Origin: Candidatus Symbiobacter mobilis CR
GTDB lineage: Bacteria > Pseudomonadota > Gammaproteobacteria > Burkholderiales > Burkholderiaceae_C
Length of the DNA: 64,000 nucleotides
Direction: 5' to 3'
Assembly (NCBI RefSeq): GCF_000477435.1
Contig: NC_022576.1
Coordinates: 1 to 64,000 of the forward strand
Shown piece after piece: positions 51,051 to 60,195 of the stretch (positions within the stretch are counted from its first letter, which is position 1; the number at the start of each line of letters is the position of its first letter). The notes beneath the pieces are model-generated. The model worked only from the letters and a program-made list of their open reading frames with translations. It was not told the origin of the DNA and searched no databases. The position numbers were made by a program, and so were the translations under genes.

Positions 51051-51960
51051 GAGCCTATTTCAGTAGGCAATATGCCCTTAAAGTGATTATGGCGCAAGTG
51101 AGGTGCAACATGGCGATATACGTTTCAGGAAGTTTTTCCCAACGAACCAGAATTCGGCGAAAGCGATTCATCCAGCTATGTGTACGTTCTACTACCCAGC
51201 GCCGTGCCTTGAAACCAGCTTCTTGCTTTATAGATTTTGCTTCTTCGCCTCTGGAACGAATGTGAGCCGTAAAGCCAAATTCTTTGACGATCTCTCTTAC
51301 TTCATCATAATCGTATCCTTTGTCCAAGCAGATGCCTTGTGGTTTTGTGTCCGTCGGGTCTGGTCGTTTTGCTTTGATGTCTTCCAGCGTACTCCTGACC
51401 AGCTTCATGTCGTGCCGATTCGCACCGTCGATGGCGACGGAAAGCGGTATGCCTGCACCATCAGTGAGCACACTGCGCTTGACACCTTGCTTGCCTCGAT
51501 CTGTTGGGTTGGCACCAGTTGTTTGCTGACCTGCTAGGGGTGCTTTGGTTAACGCTCCATCCATGGATGTCCATGCCCAATCAATGCCTTGGGATTTGTC
51601 GTATTCGACCAATTGTTGTACCCAAAGGGCTGAAAATACACCTGCTTTCGTCCATTCGCGAAAGCGTCGATAGGCAGAACTGCACGAGCAAATTCCTGTC
51701 ATGTTTAAGGCGTTCCACTGGCAGCCAGTTCGCAATACAAAAAGAATTGCGTTCATTGCGCTCCGATCAGATACACGCGGATTATGGCAACCAAGGGGAT
51801 GTTTTTTGGGTTCAGGGAGCGATGATTTTATTATTCCCCAAAGTGCATCATGCAATCTCCACCCATCATCATGAAATATCAGGCCCATAATTTTCCTCAT
51901 CTGGGTTATTGCGACTGTGATGATTAGCATTATATATCATTAGCCTACTGAAATAGGCTC
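51051..51960 (-). mobile_element. IS5-family insertion sequence, copy 2
   Basis: A 910-bp element inverted relative to copy 1. Ends GAGCCTATTTCAGTAGGC at 51051 and its complement to 51960. It is flanked by a TAA direct repeat (51048-51050 and 51961-51963), fitting a 3-bp target duplication. It interrupts the region right of the PEP-CTERM cassette. Confidence 0.93.
51055..51930 (-). CDS. IS5-family DDE transposase, copy 2
   Basis: A 291-residue intact transposase nearly identical to the one at 41893-42774, lacking one VA dipeptide before the second catalytic Asp block (SVAIDGANRHDMKLV). It keeps MDGALTKAPLAGQQTTGAN and RRWVVERTHSWMNRFRRIL. Confidence 0.92.
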   Translation of the reverse strand: MLIITVAITQMRKIMGLIFHDDGWRLHDALWGIIKSSLPEPKKHPLGCHNPRVSDRSAMNAILFVLRTGCQWNALNMTGICSCSSAYRRFREWTKAGVFSALWVQQLVEYDKSQGIDWAWTSMDGALTKAPLAGQQTTGANPTDRGKQGVKRSVLTDGAGIPLSVAIDGANRHDMKLVRSTLEDIKAKRPDPTDTKPQGICLDKGYDYDEVREIVKEFGFTAHIRSRGEEAKSIKQEAGFKARRWVVERTHSWMNRFRRILVRWEKLPETYIAMLHLTCAIITLRAYCLLK

Positions 51961-51990
51961 TAAGGCTGCATAGCCAAAACTCCCCCACCC

Positions 51991-52027
51991 AAAGCACCCT
52001 CGGTTTCAGACCCTGGGTGCTTTTTAA
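51991..52027 (+). terminator. Rho-independent terminator
   Basis: AAAGCACCC at 51991-51999 pairs with GGGTGCTTT at 52015-52023, followed by T residues to 52025. It now sits beside an IS5 copy, so the gene it served has been displaced. Confidence 0.7.
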
Positions 52028-52050
52028 TTTCCCCTCGAATTACAAGCCGA

Positions 52051-52151
52051 GTACAGCGCACCGGAAGTTGTCCTGATAACCCTTGCCGTTGGTGGCTTTT
52101 GCAATGGTGCCAAGAGGATGGGTTATCCGGACAACTTCCGGCGCGCTGTAC
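52051..52151. repeat. 32-bp inverted repeat pair
   Basis: Arms at 52051-52082 and 52120-52151 match at 30 of 32 positions and enclose 37 bp without a gene. Each arm contains CCGGAAGTTGTCC. It may be a MITE-like unit or a relic of an insertion sequence. Between here and the orfA start (52215) I see nothing else. Confidence 0.65.
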
Positions 52152-52214
52152 CCCCCTATGTCACAGTAGATGTCCGATAAATTGAGTAGCCCGGGGGCGG
52201 AGTAGGACACCGAT

Positions 52215-52703
52215 ATGACGAGATACAGCCGGGAATTTCAGGAACAGATAGCACGCAAGATGATGCCACCGAACAGCCAAAGCATTGCGAAGATCAGCCA
52301 AGAGACGGGCGTTTCAGCGCCCACCTTGTACGCATGGCGGAATCGATACCGATCACAGGGTCACGTAGTACCCGCGAAGCCCGAAGACCCGCAAGGCTGG
52401 GACTGGAAAGCGAAGGCGGCTGCGGTACTGAAGACGGTGGCGATGAACGAGGCGGAGAAGTCCGAGTACTGCCGACAAAATGGGCTGTACCCAGAGCACC
52501 TACAGGCATGGGAGCAGGTGTTTGAAGAGGCGGACAGTATTCGAAGCCCTGTCAATGCAGGGGATATTGGAGCGGAGCGCAAGAAGGTCAGGCACCTGGA
52601 AAAGGAGCTGAAGCGCAAGGACAAAGCATTGGCGGAGGCGGCTGCACTGCTGGTGCTGTCAAAAAAAGTCCAGGCCATTTGGGGCAGCAAAGAGGAAGAC
52701 TGA
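52215..52703 (+). CDS. Orphan IS3-family OrfA-like protein
   Basis: A 162-residue protein with a helix-turn-helix (SIAKISQETGVSAPTLYAWR) and a second HTH-like block (MNEAEKSEYCRQNGLYPEHL), then a heptad-rich leucine-zipper tail (VRHLEKELKRKDKALAEAAA). This is the OrfA half of an IS3-type transposase. No matching OrfB follows; the DNA runs into an IS66 remnant, so it is probably inactive. Confidence 0.72.
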   Translation: MTRYSREFQEQIARKMMPPNSQSIAKISQETGVSAPTLYAWRNRYRSQGHVVPAKPEDPQGWDWKAKAAAVLKTVAMNEAEKSEYCRQNGLYPEHLQAWEQVFEEADSIRSPVNAGDIGAERKKVRHLEKELKRKDKALAEAAALLVLSKKVQAIWGSKEED

Positions 52704-52766
52704 TCACCTCGGAGCTGAAACGTAAACACCCGGTCGCCACCATCTAGCCACCCGGCATAAAAAGGT

Positions 52767-54161
52767 TTAGGGCTGTGGATCAGGGGCTGGCTGCCAGCGC
52801 GTCGGCAGCAACTCATTGATGCGGCTGTTGGGCAGAGTCGGCAACCGGGTGAGCACATCGGTCAAATACGCCAGCGGCTCAATGCCATTGATCTTGGCCG
52901 TTTGAATCAAACTCATGATGTCCGCTGCGCGCGCACCTGCAGCCAAGCTGCCACTGAAGAGCCAATTCTTACGCCCGAGCGCCCAAGGCCGGATCTGGTT
53001 CTCAATGCGATTGTTGTCGATGGGCAGGCGTGCATTGCCGGCATAACGCACCAGCGCAGGCCAGCGCTTCAAAGCGTAATCGATCGCCTTGGCCGCAGCA
53101 CCGCCATTGATCACCTGCTCGCGACTGGCCCTGAGCCAATCGTGCAGTGCAGCCAAGCGCGGGGCAGACTGGCTCTGGCGCCGCTGCAAAGCCTGCGCCA
53201 AATCCAGCCCCTCATCGCGAATTTCCCGTTCAACCGTATACAGCGCCCCAATATGCACCAGCGCCGTGGCCGCCAGCGTACTCTTGGCCGAGACCTGTAA
53301 CTCAACGAACTTGCGCCGCACATGCGCCCAACAACCCACCTCAATGATCGACATCGGGGTGCTGACCTCGCTTTGCGCCGTCGTGCTCAAGCCCGAACTA
53401 GAGTCCGTACGCACGCCCGCACCCGCCACAAACAATGCCTTGTACCCCGCATAGTCATCGACCACCAGGTGACCCACCCAGCGTCTTGACCCGGGTGGAT
53501 CGCTGCCGGTTTCGTAGACGCTGCGCACAGGCGGCGCATGCTGCAAAAAATCCCGGGCATGCCCGCCGCTGCGCCCCTCCTTGACCTGATACACCACCGC
53601 CGCAACGGGCTCATGCACGCCACTGGCATACGCCCAGATATAGCCGCGCTTCTTGTCACCCTTTTTACCCAGAATCGTGATCGGCGACTCATCGGCGTGC
53701 AGCACCTGGCTTTGCAGCAACTGCGCCTTCAATGCCTGTGCAATCGGTGCCAATGCCACGCCACAAGCACCCACCCAGTCGGCCAGGGTCGAGTCGCTGA
53801 TGTCCACCCCGCAGCGGGCATAGATTTCGCACTGGCGGTACAGCGGCAAATGATCGTCATACTTGGCAATCAAGACCTGCGCCAGCAGCCGGGCAGTGGG
53901 GATGCCACCCTCGATGATCTGCGCAGGCATGGGGTCTTGGCGCAGATGCTCGCAGCACTTGCACGCCCACACGCCACGGATATGGCGTTCAACCCGAAAC
54001 ACCCCGGGCACGTAGTCCAGCCGCTCAGAGACATCCTGGCTGATGCGCTGCATCGCTTGGCCGCAAGTACAGGTGGTGGTGTCGGGCTCGTGGGCGATAT
54101 CCACCCGGGGCAAACTTGCCGGTAGCGCTTGGCGCACCGGGCGGGTTTTGGGGGTGGTGAC
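52767..54161 (-). pseudogene. IS66-family TnpC transposase, 5' truncated
   Basis: An IS66 transposase missing its N-terminus. The remaining frame has CTCGQAMQRISQDVSERLDY, VLHADESPITILGKKGDKKR, AYASGVHEPVAAVVYQVKEG, CWAHVRRKFVEL and the C-terminal LPIDNNRIENQIRPWALGRK and NWLFSGSLAAGARAADIMSL. Upstream the frame stays open to about 54161, where the IS21 end begins, so IS21 insertion removed the first part. No TnpA/TnpB partners remain. Confidence 0.85.
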
Positions 54162-54318
54162 TGTGCGTATTTCACGCGAACGTGACCGCGAATTCGCAGA
54201 AGTGTGACCGGCGTTTCACGAAAGCGTGACCGCGATTTCACGGTGAACGTGACCGCTGAGTGGGAGCGTGATGGATAGTCCGAAGTAGCCTTGCTGTTTT
54301 TTTTGAAAGCGAGCGGGG

Positions 54319-55860
54319 ATGCCACAAGAGAGACTATCCATGAGAAAAATTCGAGACGTACTGCGTTACCGAAACGACACTGACCTGAGTCTGGAGGCGA
54401 TTGCCCGGGCGCTGAGGCTATCGAAAGGGGTGGTATCGAAATACCTGAAGCTGGCGGAGAACGCCGGGCTGAAATGGCCATTGCCAGACGACCTGGATGA
54501 CGGCGCTCTGGAGCATCGGCTGTATCGCCAATTGGCTGCCCGGGAGTCGGCATTTGTTGAGCCTGACCATGCGCTGATCCACCAGGAGCTGAAGAAGAAA
54601 GGTGTCACTCTCACCCTGCTGTGGGAAGAGTACAAGCAAGAGGCCGGGGAAACGGCTTACCAGTACACAGCTTTTTGTACCCGCTACAGAGCTTGGGCTG
54701 GTTCGCTCAAGCGCTCGATGCGTCAGATTCACCGTGCAGGTGAAAAGCTGTTTGCCGACTTTGCGGGCCCGACCGTTGCGATCTTCGATGCCGACACTGG
54801 TGAGAGCAGAGTGGCGAGCATCTTTGTTGCCGTGCTGGGCGCATCCAGCTACACCTTTGCTTGTGCAACGGCTGGGCAAACGCAGGCAGACTGGCTGGGC
54901 GGGCTGGCCAGGGCGCTCGAGTTCATAGGTGGCGTGACAGAACTGATCGTTCCGGACAATCCCAAGGCGCTGGTCAAAGTCGCCAACGCTTATGAGCCGG
55001 AACTGAACCGGGCAACAGCCGAATTTGCCCAACACTACGGAACGGTGATATTGCCTGCGCGACCGAAGAAGCCGCAGGACAAGGCGAAGGTCGAAGTGGG
55101 TGTTCAGGTGGTCGAGCGCTGGATTCTGGCGCGACTACGGCATCGCCAATTCTTCTCGCTGGTGGAACTGGACAGTGCCGTAGGTGAACTATTGCCAGTG
55201 CTGAACGACCGGCCATTCAAGAAACTGCCTGGTTCCCGGCGGGAAGCATTCGAGAGGCTGGACGTTGCGTGCCTGAAAGCCCTGCCGACCACCCGATTCG
55301 AACTGGCAGACTGGAAACGCGCACGTGTCAATATCGACTATCACGTCGAGTTCGAGGGCCATTTCTACAGCGTACCGCATGTGCTGGCGCGGCAGGAAGT
55401 CGAATTGCGCATTACGCAAGGAATGGTGGAAATCCTGGCTCGCAATCGCAGGGTGGCAGGCCATGCGCGCAATACCAGCAAAGGCAACTACACGACCGTG
55501 GCCGAACACATGCCGGCGGCGCACCGCGCCCATGCAGAGTGGACACCTGGGAAGTTGATCGCCTGGGGGACTTTGGTAGGCGTTGCCACTGGCGAATTGG
55601 TTCAGCGCATGCTCCTGGAAAAGCAGCATTCAGAGCAAGGGTACCGCGCCTGCCTCGGCCTGATGCGTTTGGCCCGCAAGGTGGGCGCGGAACGGATGGA
55701 AGCCGCCTGTACCCGGGCACTGGCTATTGGCGCGTATCGCTTCCGGTCGGTGGCATCGATCCTGGACAAAGGTCTCGATCGCCAGCCCGTCGATCCCACC
55801 AAAACTGACACGCCCTTGCACAGCCATGCCAATGTGCGTGGGCCTGATTACTACCACTGA
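54319..55860 (+). CDS. istA: IS21 transposase IstA
   Basis: A 513-residue transposase with an N-terminal HTH ([20 protein letters not shown]), the DDE core ([36 protein letters not shown] with the second Asp; [20 protein letters not shown] with Glu) and a C-terminal Mu-transposase beta-barrel-like part ([20 protein letters not shown]). Start ATG 54319; ATG 54340 is possible. istB begins 13 bp after. Confidence 0.92.
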   Translation: MPQERLSMRKIRDVLRYRNDTDLSLEAIARALRLSKGVVSKYLKLAENAGLKWPLPDDLDDGALEHRLYRQLAARESAFVEPDHALIHQELKKKGVTLTLLWEEYKQEAGETAYQYTAFCTRYRAWAGSLKRSMRQIHRAGEKLFADFAGPTVAIFDADTGESRVASIFVAVLGASSYTFACATAGQTQADWLGGLARALEFIGGVTELIVPDNPKALVKVANAYEPELNRATAEFAQHYGTVILPARPKKPQDKAKVEVGVQVVERWILARLRHRQFFSLVELDSAVGELLPVLNDRPFKKLPGSRREAFERLDVACLKALPTTRFELADWKRARVNIDYHVEFEGHFYSVPHVLARQEVELRITQGMVEILARNRRVAGHARNTSKGNYTTVAEHMPAAHRAHAEWTPGKLIAWGTLVGVATGELVQRMLLEKQHSEQGYRACLGLMRLARKVGAERMEAACTRALAIGAYRFRSVASILDKGLDRQPVDPTKTDTPLHSHANVRGPDYYH

Positions 55861-55873
55861 TGAAGGAGGAATC

Positions 55874-56611
55874 ATGTTGATGGAACAGACCGTACAAACT
55901 CTCAAGACCCTGCGTCTGCCTGGCATGCTTGCCGCATTCGAAGAGCAGCAGACGAATAGCGCAGCCGCCAGCCTGTCATTCGACGAACGATTCGCCATGC
56001 TCGTCGATCGTGAACAGACTTGGCGGGAAAACCGCCGTGTTTCTCGTCTGCTGCGCGAGGCCCGCATGAAGTCTGGTCAAGCGTGCCTGGAGGATGTGCG
56101 CTACGGCACCGACCGGAAACTGGACAAAGCGTCCATGGCGCAGCTAGGTTCCTGCCAGTGGATACGAGCGCATCAAAATGTGATTTTGACGGGTGCCACG
56201 GGGTGTGGAAAGACCTGGCTTGCTTGCGCACTGGGCAACGCCGCATGCCGTCAGGGACTGTCCGTGGCGTATGTTCGTACCCCCCGGTTCTTCGAGGAAC
56301 TGCGCATCGCGCACGGTGATGGCAGTTTCGGCAAGAAATTAGCCAGCCTGTCCAAGACGGACTTGCTGATCCTGGACGATTGGGGCCTGGCTGCGCTCAA
56401 CCAGTCCGAGCGCAATGACCTGCTGGAGGTTCTCGACGATCGCGTCGGCTCCCGATCGACCCTGATAACGAGCCAATTGCCGGTCGAGCATTGGCATGCC
56501 TACCTGAACGATCCCACACTGGCCGATGCCATTCTCGACCGAGTCATCCATGCTGCGCACAAGATTGCCCTAGCGGGCGAATCCATGCGCAAACAGAAAG
56601 AACTTCAGTGA
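55874..56611 (+). CDS. istB: IS21 helper ATPase IstB
   Basis: A 245-residue AAA+ ATPase that remodels IstA complexes. Walker A is [18 protein letters not shown] near residue 100 and Walker [13 protein letters not shown] near 167; [20 protein letters not shown] is typical of IstB. ATG 55874 has AAGGAGGAA upstream. Confidence 0.94.
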   Translation: MLMEQTVQTLKTLRLPGMLAAFEEQQTNSAAASLSFDERFAMLVDREQTWRENRRVSRLLREARMKSGQACLEDVRYGTDRKLDKASMAQLGSCQWIRAHQNVILTGATGCGKTWLACALGNAACRQGLSVAYVRTPRFFEELRIAHGDGSFGKKLASLSKTDLLILDDWGLAALNQSERNDLLEVLDDRVGSRSTLITSQLPVEHWHAYLNDPTLADAILDRVIHAAHKIALAGESMRKQKELQ

Positions 56612-56865
56612 GACCGGTTCCATCCAAACCGGGTTACCCACCGCGCCGTCCACCTCCGGCAGGAAAGATACCTGCGGCGAACGGCACCGTGGATAACCCT
56701 ATCCCCGTACCCATTTCATGCCATCGTGACCGGCGTTTCGCAAAAGCGTGTCCGCCATTTCACGAAAGCGTGACCGATTGAACCTACCATCTAGCCCTAT
56801 CCATTTCGCACCCACTATCGGTCACGTTCGCGTGAAATCACCGGTCACGTTCCGCGAAATACGCA

Positions 56866-58208
56866 GGGTAGGCAACGGCTTCTAACCGTCGCCCCCCACA
56901 CCACCCACCGTGCGGGTCCGCAGTGGGCGGTTCAACAAGTCGGCTCGCTCGACAAAGTCTTTCGCTTCATAACCATATATCCCTGTGCCTTGCACCACAG
57001 GTCTTTCACACTCTGCAAACCTTGCTCCTGTAACCACAAGTTGGATAGGGCCTGATTGATTACCGGGGTTCTGGACATCTGCCAATAGCTTTTGCTGCTG
57101 ACTCCGTGCTGAATTGCCGATTTCAGGCTTACGCCCAATGCCAGTAAATTCTTGATCTTCGTGCGCGGCCAGCGCCACTTTTTCCAGTAGCACATTCGGA
57201 TGCGCCTTCTGATCCACTCGTCCAGTTCGGGTACCGGGCGGTAATACTGGCTGATGCCAAAGTAGCCCGTCCATCCCCGTAGGTATTGCCCCAGTTTCTT
57301 CAGCCGGTATTCCATGGAAATGCCCCAGTTTCGCCCAGTCAGCTTCTTGATGCGGTGCTTGAAATCCGCCAGGGCTTTATCAGTCCAGCGTACTTTCTTG
57401 CCCTTGATCGTAAAGCCCAGAAAGGCGCATTCACTCATCGGTGCCACCTTGCTTTTGACCAGCACCCCGGCGCGCAGGTAGCGCCCTATCAGGCACAGCA
57501 GTCGCTTGTCCGCAATGGTTCTCCCCAGCAAGTTCATCAGCACGTCGTGGTTGACGGTGTCGAAAAACTTCGCCAAATCAATGTCCACTGCGATGTTTCT
57601 GCCTTCCTTGACCGTCGCTTGCACCTGCCTGATCGCCTGGTGTGCATTGCCGCCTGGTCGAAAGCCGTAGCTCGATTCCGAAAAGGTCGGGTCGAATATC
57701 GGCGTGAGCACCTGGGCGATGGCCTGTTGGATCACCCGATCCATGATGGTGGGGATGCCCAGCAGGCGTTCGCCGCCGCCATGCTTGGGTATTTCTACCC
57801 TGCGCACGGCCTGCGGCTGGTATCGCCCTTCTCTGATTTGCTTTCGCACGGCTGGCCAGTGTGCGCGTGCATGGGCGGGAAAGTCTTCCATGGTCACGCC
57901 GTCAATGCCCGGCGCGCCCTTGTTGGCCTTCACCCGTTTCCACGCACGCGCCAGGTTGTCGCTGTCCAGCACGTCTTCAAGCAGTTCGATGGGCTTTGCC
58001 GTCCTGTGCCAGCTCGCCTCGGCACTCTGGGCCTTCTATGCGGTTCCTGTTCGTCGTCTCGCACTTTTGCTCTCGGGCTTCCTCCAGACTACTTCTCGCG
58101 AAGTAGCCCTTGCCGTCGGCTAGTGGTTACTATTGCTCACGTTGCATCCAATCCGGTTCTCCCACAGGGGACTTCCACCCCATAAGTTCGCGCCCATGCT
58201 GGGCGCAC
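56866..58208 (-). mobile_element. Group II intron, copy 1 (deleted), inside an attC
   Basis: On the - strand the 5' end GTGCGCCCAGCATGGGC (from 58208) fits the GUGYG start of group II introns; the 3' end has a domain V-like hairpin (GAACCGCCCACTGCGGACCC, then CGCACGGTGGG) and a domain VI-like GACGGTTAGAAGCCGTT before CCTACCC at 56866. Its upstream flank on the - strand is an attC hairpin. Orientation opposite to the cassettes is typical of class C attC introns. The 3' exon has been replaced by IS21. Confidence 0.75.
56932..57972 (-). CDS. Group II intron reverse transcriptase, internally deleted
   Basis: A 346-residue maturase/RT remnant. It keeps RVEIPKHGGGERLLGIPTIM, FSESSYGFRPGGNAHQAIRQ, VDIDLAKFFDTVNHDVLMNL and the C-terminal WTDKALADFKHRIKKLTGRN maturase part. 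Between RYLRAGVLV and KSKVAPMSECAFLGFTIKG the roughly 80 residues with the PQGGPLSP and YADD blocks are missing, so polymerase activity is lost. The true start is unclear: the frame also continues upstream (IELLEDVLDSDN) to a stop. GTG 57972 is the first start codon. Confidence 0.8.
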   Translation of the reverse strand: MLDSDNLARAWKRVKANKGAPGIDGVTMEDFPAHARAHWPAVRKQIREGRYQPQAVRRVEIPKHGGGERLLGIPTIMDRVIQQAIAQVLTPIFDPTFSESSYGFRPGGNAHQAIRQVQATVKEGRNIAVDIDLAKFFDTVNHDVLMNLLGRTIADKRLLCLIGRYLRAGVLVKSKVAPMSECAFLGFTIKGKKVRWTDKALADFKHRIKKLTGRNWGISMEYRLKKLGQYLRGWTGYFGISQYYRPVPELDEWIRRRIRMCYWKKWRWPRTKIKNLLALGVSLKSAIQHGVSSKSYWQMSRTPVINQALSNLWLQEQGLQSVKDLWCKAQGYMVMKRKTLSSEPTC

Positions 58209-58212
58209 ACAT

Positions 58213-58281
58213 CCGCTTCGAGAGGGACCGCCCAACAGTGGGCTTTGCCCGCTGCAGGTCGGCCCCTCAAGCTAAACATTG
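58213..58281 (+). other. attC interrupted by group II intron copy 1
   Basis: Left arm CCGCTTCGAGAGGGACCG pairs with CGGCCCCTCAAGC; the apex CAGTGGGC-TTT-GCCCGCTG is a strong hairpin. The R' position reads ATTGTGC near 58275, a decayed GTTRRRY. R'' would be on the other side of the intron, now lost behind IS21. The distal cassettes start here. Confidence 0.6.
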
Positions 58282-58292
58282 TGCATCTTGAA

Positions 58293-58580
58293 ATGAGCAA
58301 AGAATATCAATCTTTGCTAAACAAGGCAGTGCAGAATCATCAGGGCACCATTAATTCCGGTGGGCACTACAAAAGCCCTCACACCTGGGACACTTATGAT
58401 CTTGGAATTGTCACTGGCCAATGTCGACGGTTTCGTTATGGTAATCATCCAATTCGAATGGCTAAAATTATCCATGCACATGGTGCTTGCGATGTCGTGG
58501 CAACCTTTTACCCACGGCAAGATGCTCATGAACTTGCCACGCTACTAAATTCAAAACCCTCAATGAGGTCTCGCTCATGA
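58293..58580 (+). CDS. Cassette ORF of unknown function
   Basis: A 95-residue protein starting MSKEYQSLLNKAVQNHQGTI and containing YKSPHTWDTYDLGIVTGQCR and DVVATFYPRQDAHELATLLN. No family recognised. ATG 58293 lies about 10 bp after the attC. No clear attC follows it before the next gene, so it may share a cassette with the PIN gene. Confidence 0.5.
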   Translation: MSKEYQSLLNKAVQNHQGTINSGGHYKSPHTWDTYDLGIVTGQCRRFRYGNHPIRMAKIIHAHGACDVVATFYPRQDAHELATLLNSKPSMRSRS

Positions 58581-58708
58581 CAACCATTACCGGAAAACCC
58601 TTGCAATGAGTCATTCGGTGTTCATGTACGGGAAAGGTGATGCCACCGTAAATGGCGATGGATCATGCAAGGTCCTCAAACCTGAAAACAACAAAATATA
58701 GGTTGCAC

Positions 58709-59182
58709 GTGAAACCAAAGGTCTATCTCGAAACATCGATTATCAGCTACTTGACGGCGCTACCGTCCAACGATTTGCGGGCTATGGCGAACCAGAACTC
58801 GACGCTGGAGTGGTGGCAAACGCAGCGTGAGAAGTTTGAATTACTGATTTCTGAATTTGTCATTGCAGAGGCCAGCATGGGCAACCCTAGCGCGGCACAA
58901 CGTCGCTTGGCTGTGGTGACGAATCTGGCCGAACTCGAGGCGAATGAATCGGTAAGGAATCTGGGCAAAGCGTTGATCCTGCACCATGCTTTGCCCGTCA
59001 AGGCTGAAATTGACGCTTACCATATCGCGATTGCGGCAGTACATGGGGTAGAGTTTCTCTTGACGTGGAACTGTACTCATATTGCCAATGCAGCTACCCG
59101 TCCGAAAATCGAAGCCACATGCCGACGACTTGGCTTTGAACCCCCGATTATTTGTACCCCGCTTGAGCTGATGGAGGAATAA
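58709..59182 (+). CDS. PIN-domain toxin (VapC-like)
   Basis: A 157-residue PIN-domain protein, likely an RNase toxin. It begins VYLETSIISYLTALPSNDLR, where the first acidic residue is Glu rather than Asp, has ISEFVIAEASMGN, EIDAYHIAIAAVHGVEFLLT with the third Asp, and WNCTHIANA. It is a close relative of the gene at 60868. The start GTG 58709 is preferred because it aligns with that paralog's ATG. Confidence 0.85.
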   Translation: MKPKVYLETSIISYLTALPSNDLRAMANQNSTLEWWQTQREKFELLISEFVIAEASMGNPSAAQRRLAVVTNLAELEANESVRNLGKALILHHALPVKAEIDAYHIAIAAVHGVEFLLTWNCTHIANAATRPKIEATCRRLGFEPPIICTPLELMEE

Positions 59183-59185
59183 ATC

Positions 59186-59401
59186 ATGTGGCAAGACCCG
59201 ATTGTTCAAGAAACACGTGGACTTCGTGAAGCTTTTGCGGCGCAGTATGGACACGATGCCGATGCAATTTTTCAGGTCATATTAGAGAAACAAGCACACT
59301 CCCAAAGACCAAAGGTTTCCTACGCTCCAAACACGCCAGTGCCAATGTATGCCGCCCAACCCTGCGCTCCAGAGGACGCGCCGCAAGCGTCGCGCCCCTG
59401 A
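59186..59401 (+). CDS. Small partner of the PIN toxin
   Basis: A 71-residue protein, MWQDPIVQETRGLREAFAAQ followed by YGHDADAIFQVILEKQ, of the kind that follows VapC-type genes and is a candidate antitoxin. The ATG is 3 bp after the toxin stop. The last about 17 residues (QPCAPEDAPQASRP) are encoded by the attC, where it stops. Confidence 0.7.
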   Translation: MWQDPIVQETRGLREAFAAQYGHDADAIFQVILEKQAHSQRPKVSYAPNTPVPMYAAQPCAPEDAPQASRP

Positions 59402-59416
59402 GCTTGAACGTTAGAC
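59354..59416 (+). other. attC site
   Basis: R'' GCCCAAC at 59354-59360 and R' GTTAGAC at 59410-59416; apex GGACGCGCCGCAAGCGTCG. It begins inside the preceding small ORF. Confidence 0.82.
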
Positions 59417-59475
59417 AAACACAAACAGACTCCGTTGAGGCGTATAATCCGCCAACGACCGTAGGAGAAAAGTTC

Positions 59476-59721
59476 ATGTTCGCTAGAGACATTGTGAAAG
59501 CTGAGATTGATCGCCTTGACGATCAATATATCGATTTATTATTTAAGATAATAAGTCAATTTCCTCATCGAAACGCGCGCCAAATCGAATCGGTACAATC
59601 CAGAAAGCCAAGCGAAATATTAATAGATATTGCTAAATCTGGTGGTTTGGGCATTAAAGACCCTATCGCTTGGCAAATTGAGTCTCGTTCTGAACGCACA
59701 CTGCCGCTCAGGTCTGAATAA
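59476..59721 (+). CDS. Putative antitoxin of a PIN module
   Basis: An 81-residue protein (MFARDIVKAEIDRLDDQYID, then LLFKIISQF) upstream of a PIN toxin, with overlapping stop/start (TAATG). The C-terminal part IKDPIAWQIESRSERTLPLR is basic/hydrophobic like toxin-binding tails. Family not named with certainty. Confidence 0.65.
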   Translation: MFARDIVKAEIDRLDDQYIDLLFKIISQFPHRNARQIESVQSRKPSEILIDIAKSGGLGIKDPIAWQIESRSERTLPLRSE

Positions 59722-60083
59722 TGCTATTAGATAGCAATATCATCATCTACGCGGCAGAGCCAGGTTACGAGCGGCTCTTAAGATACATTGATGAAAGGCA
59801 ATCAGTTGTCTCAATCATTAGCAAAATTGAAGTTATCGGATACCACAAGCTTTCGGTAGAAAATAGTAGGAGGCTAGTGGAATTATTTGCAGTAATGTCA
59901 ATTTTGCCTTTATCAGACGCTATCGCATCACGCGCAATCTCGCTCCGACAGCTTCGTAAGATGTCTTTGGGTGATTCACTTATAGCAGCCACCGCATTAG
60001 AGCATGAGCTTCCACTTGTAACCGCAAATGCAAAAGACTTTTCCTGGGTTGAAAATATAATAGTTATTAACCCGCTTGAATAA
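59721..60083 (+). CDS. PIN-domain toxin (VapC-like), second type
   Basis: A 120-residue PIN protein: LLDSNIIIYAAEPGYERLLR with the first Asp, SIISKIEVIGYHKLS with Glu, MSLGDSLIAATALEHELPLV with the third Asp, and TANAKDFSWVENI with the fourth. It is unlike the PIN proteins at 58709 and 60868, so a different subfamily. Confidence 0.9.
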   Translation: MLLDSNIIIYAAEPGYERLLRYIDERQSVVSIISKIEVIGYHKLSVENSRRLVELFAVMSILPLSDAIASRAISLRQLRKMSLGDSLIAATALEHELPLVTANAKDFSWVENIIVINPLE

Positions 60084-60101
60084 TCAACATACAAAGAATG
60101 T

Positions 60102-60166
60102 GTCTAACGTGCGGTTCCACTCGGACCCTGCGCTGCGCGCCGGGTCCGTTGTGTCGGACGTTTTGT
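60102..60166 (+). other. attC site with altered R' next to an IS1111-type insertion
   Basis: R'' GTCTAAC at 60102-60108; apex CGGACCCTGCGC against GCGCCGGGTCCG. The expected R' is replaced by GTTTTGT (60160-60166). An intact-looking GTTAGGC appears at 60852-60858, beyond the insertion, and seems to serve the next cassette. Confidence 0.6.
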
Positions 60167-60195
60167 GTAACGCAGCGCCGGTCCGGTGAACCTTA

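Larger units (their letters stand above)
54164..56865 (+). mobile_element. IS21-family insertion sequence
   Basis: About 2.7 kb bounded by TGCGTATTTCACGCGAACG at 54164 and the related inverted end ...GTTCCGCGAAATACGCA at 56865. Each end carries several spaced copies of a CGTGACCG-type motif, as IS21 transposase sites do. It holds intact istA and istB. Its right end touches the 3' end of a group II intron. Confidence 0.9.

Noticed and set aside
53089..53454. Open frames on the + strand inside the IS66 gene
   Set aside because: Antisense to a clear TnpC frame, with low-complexity translation.
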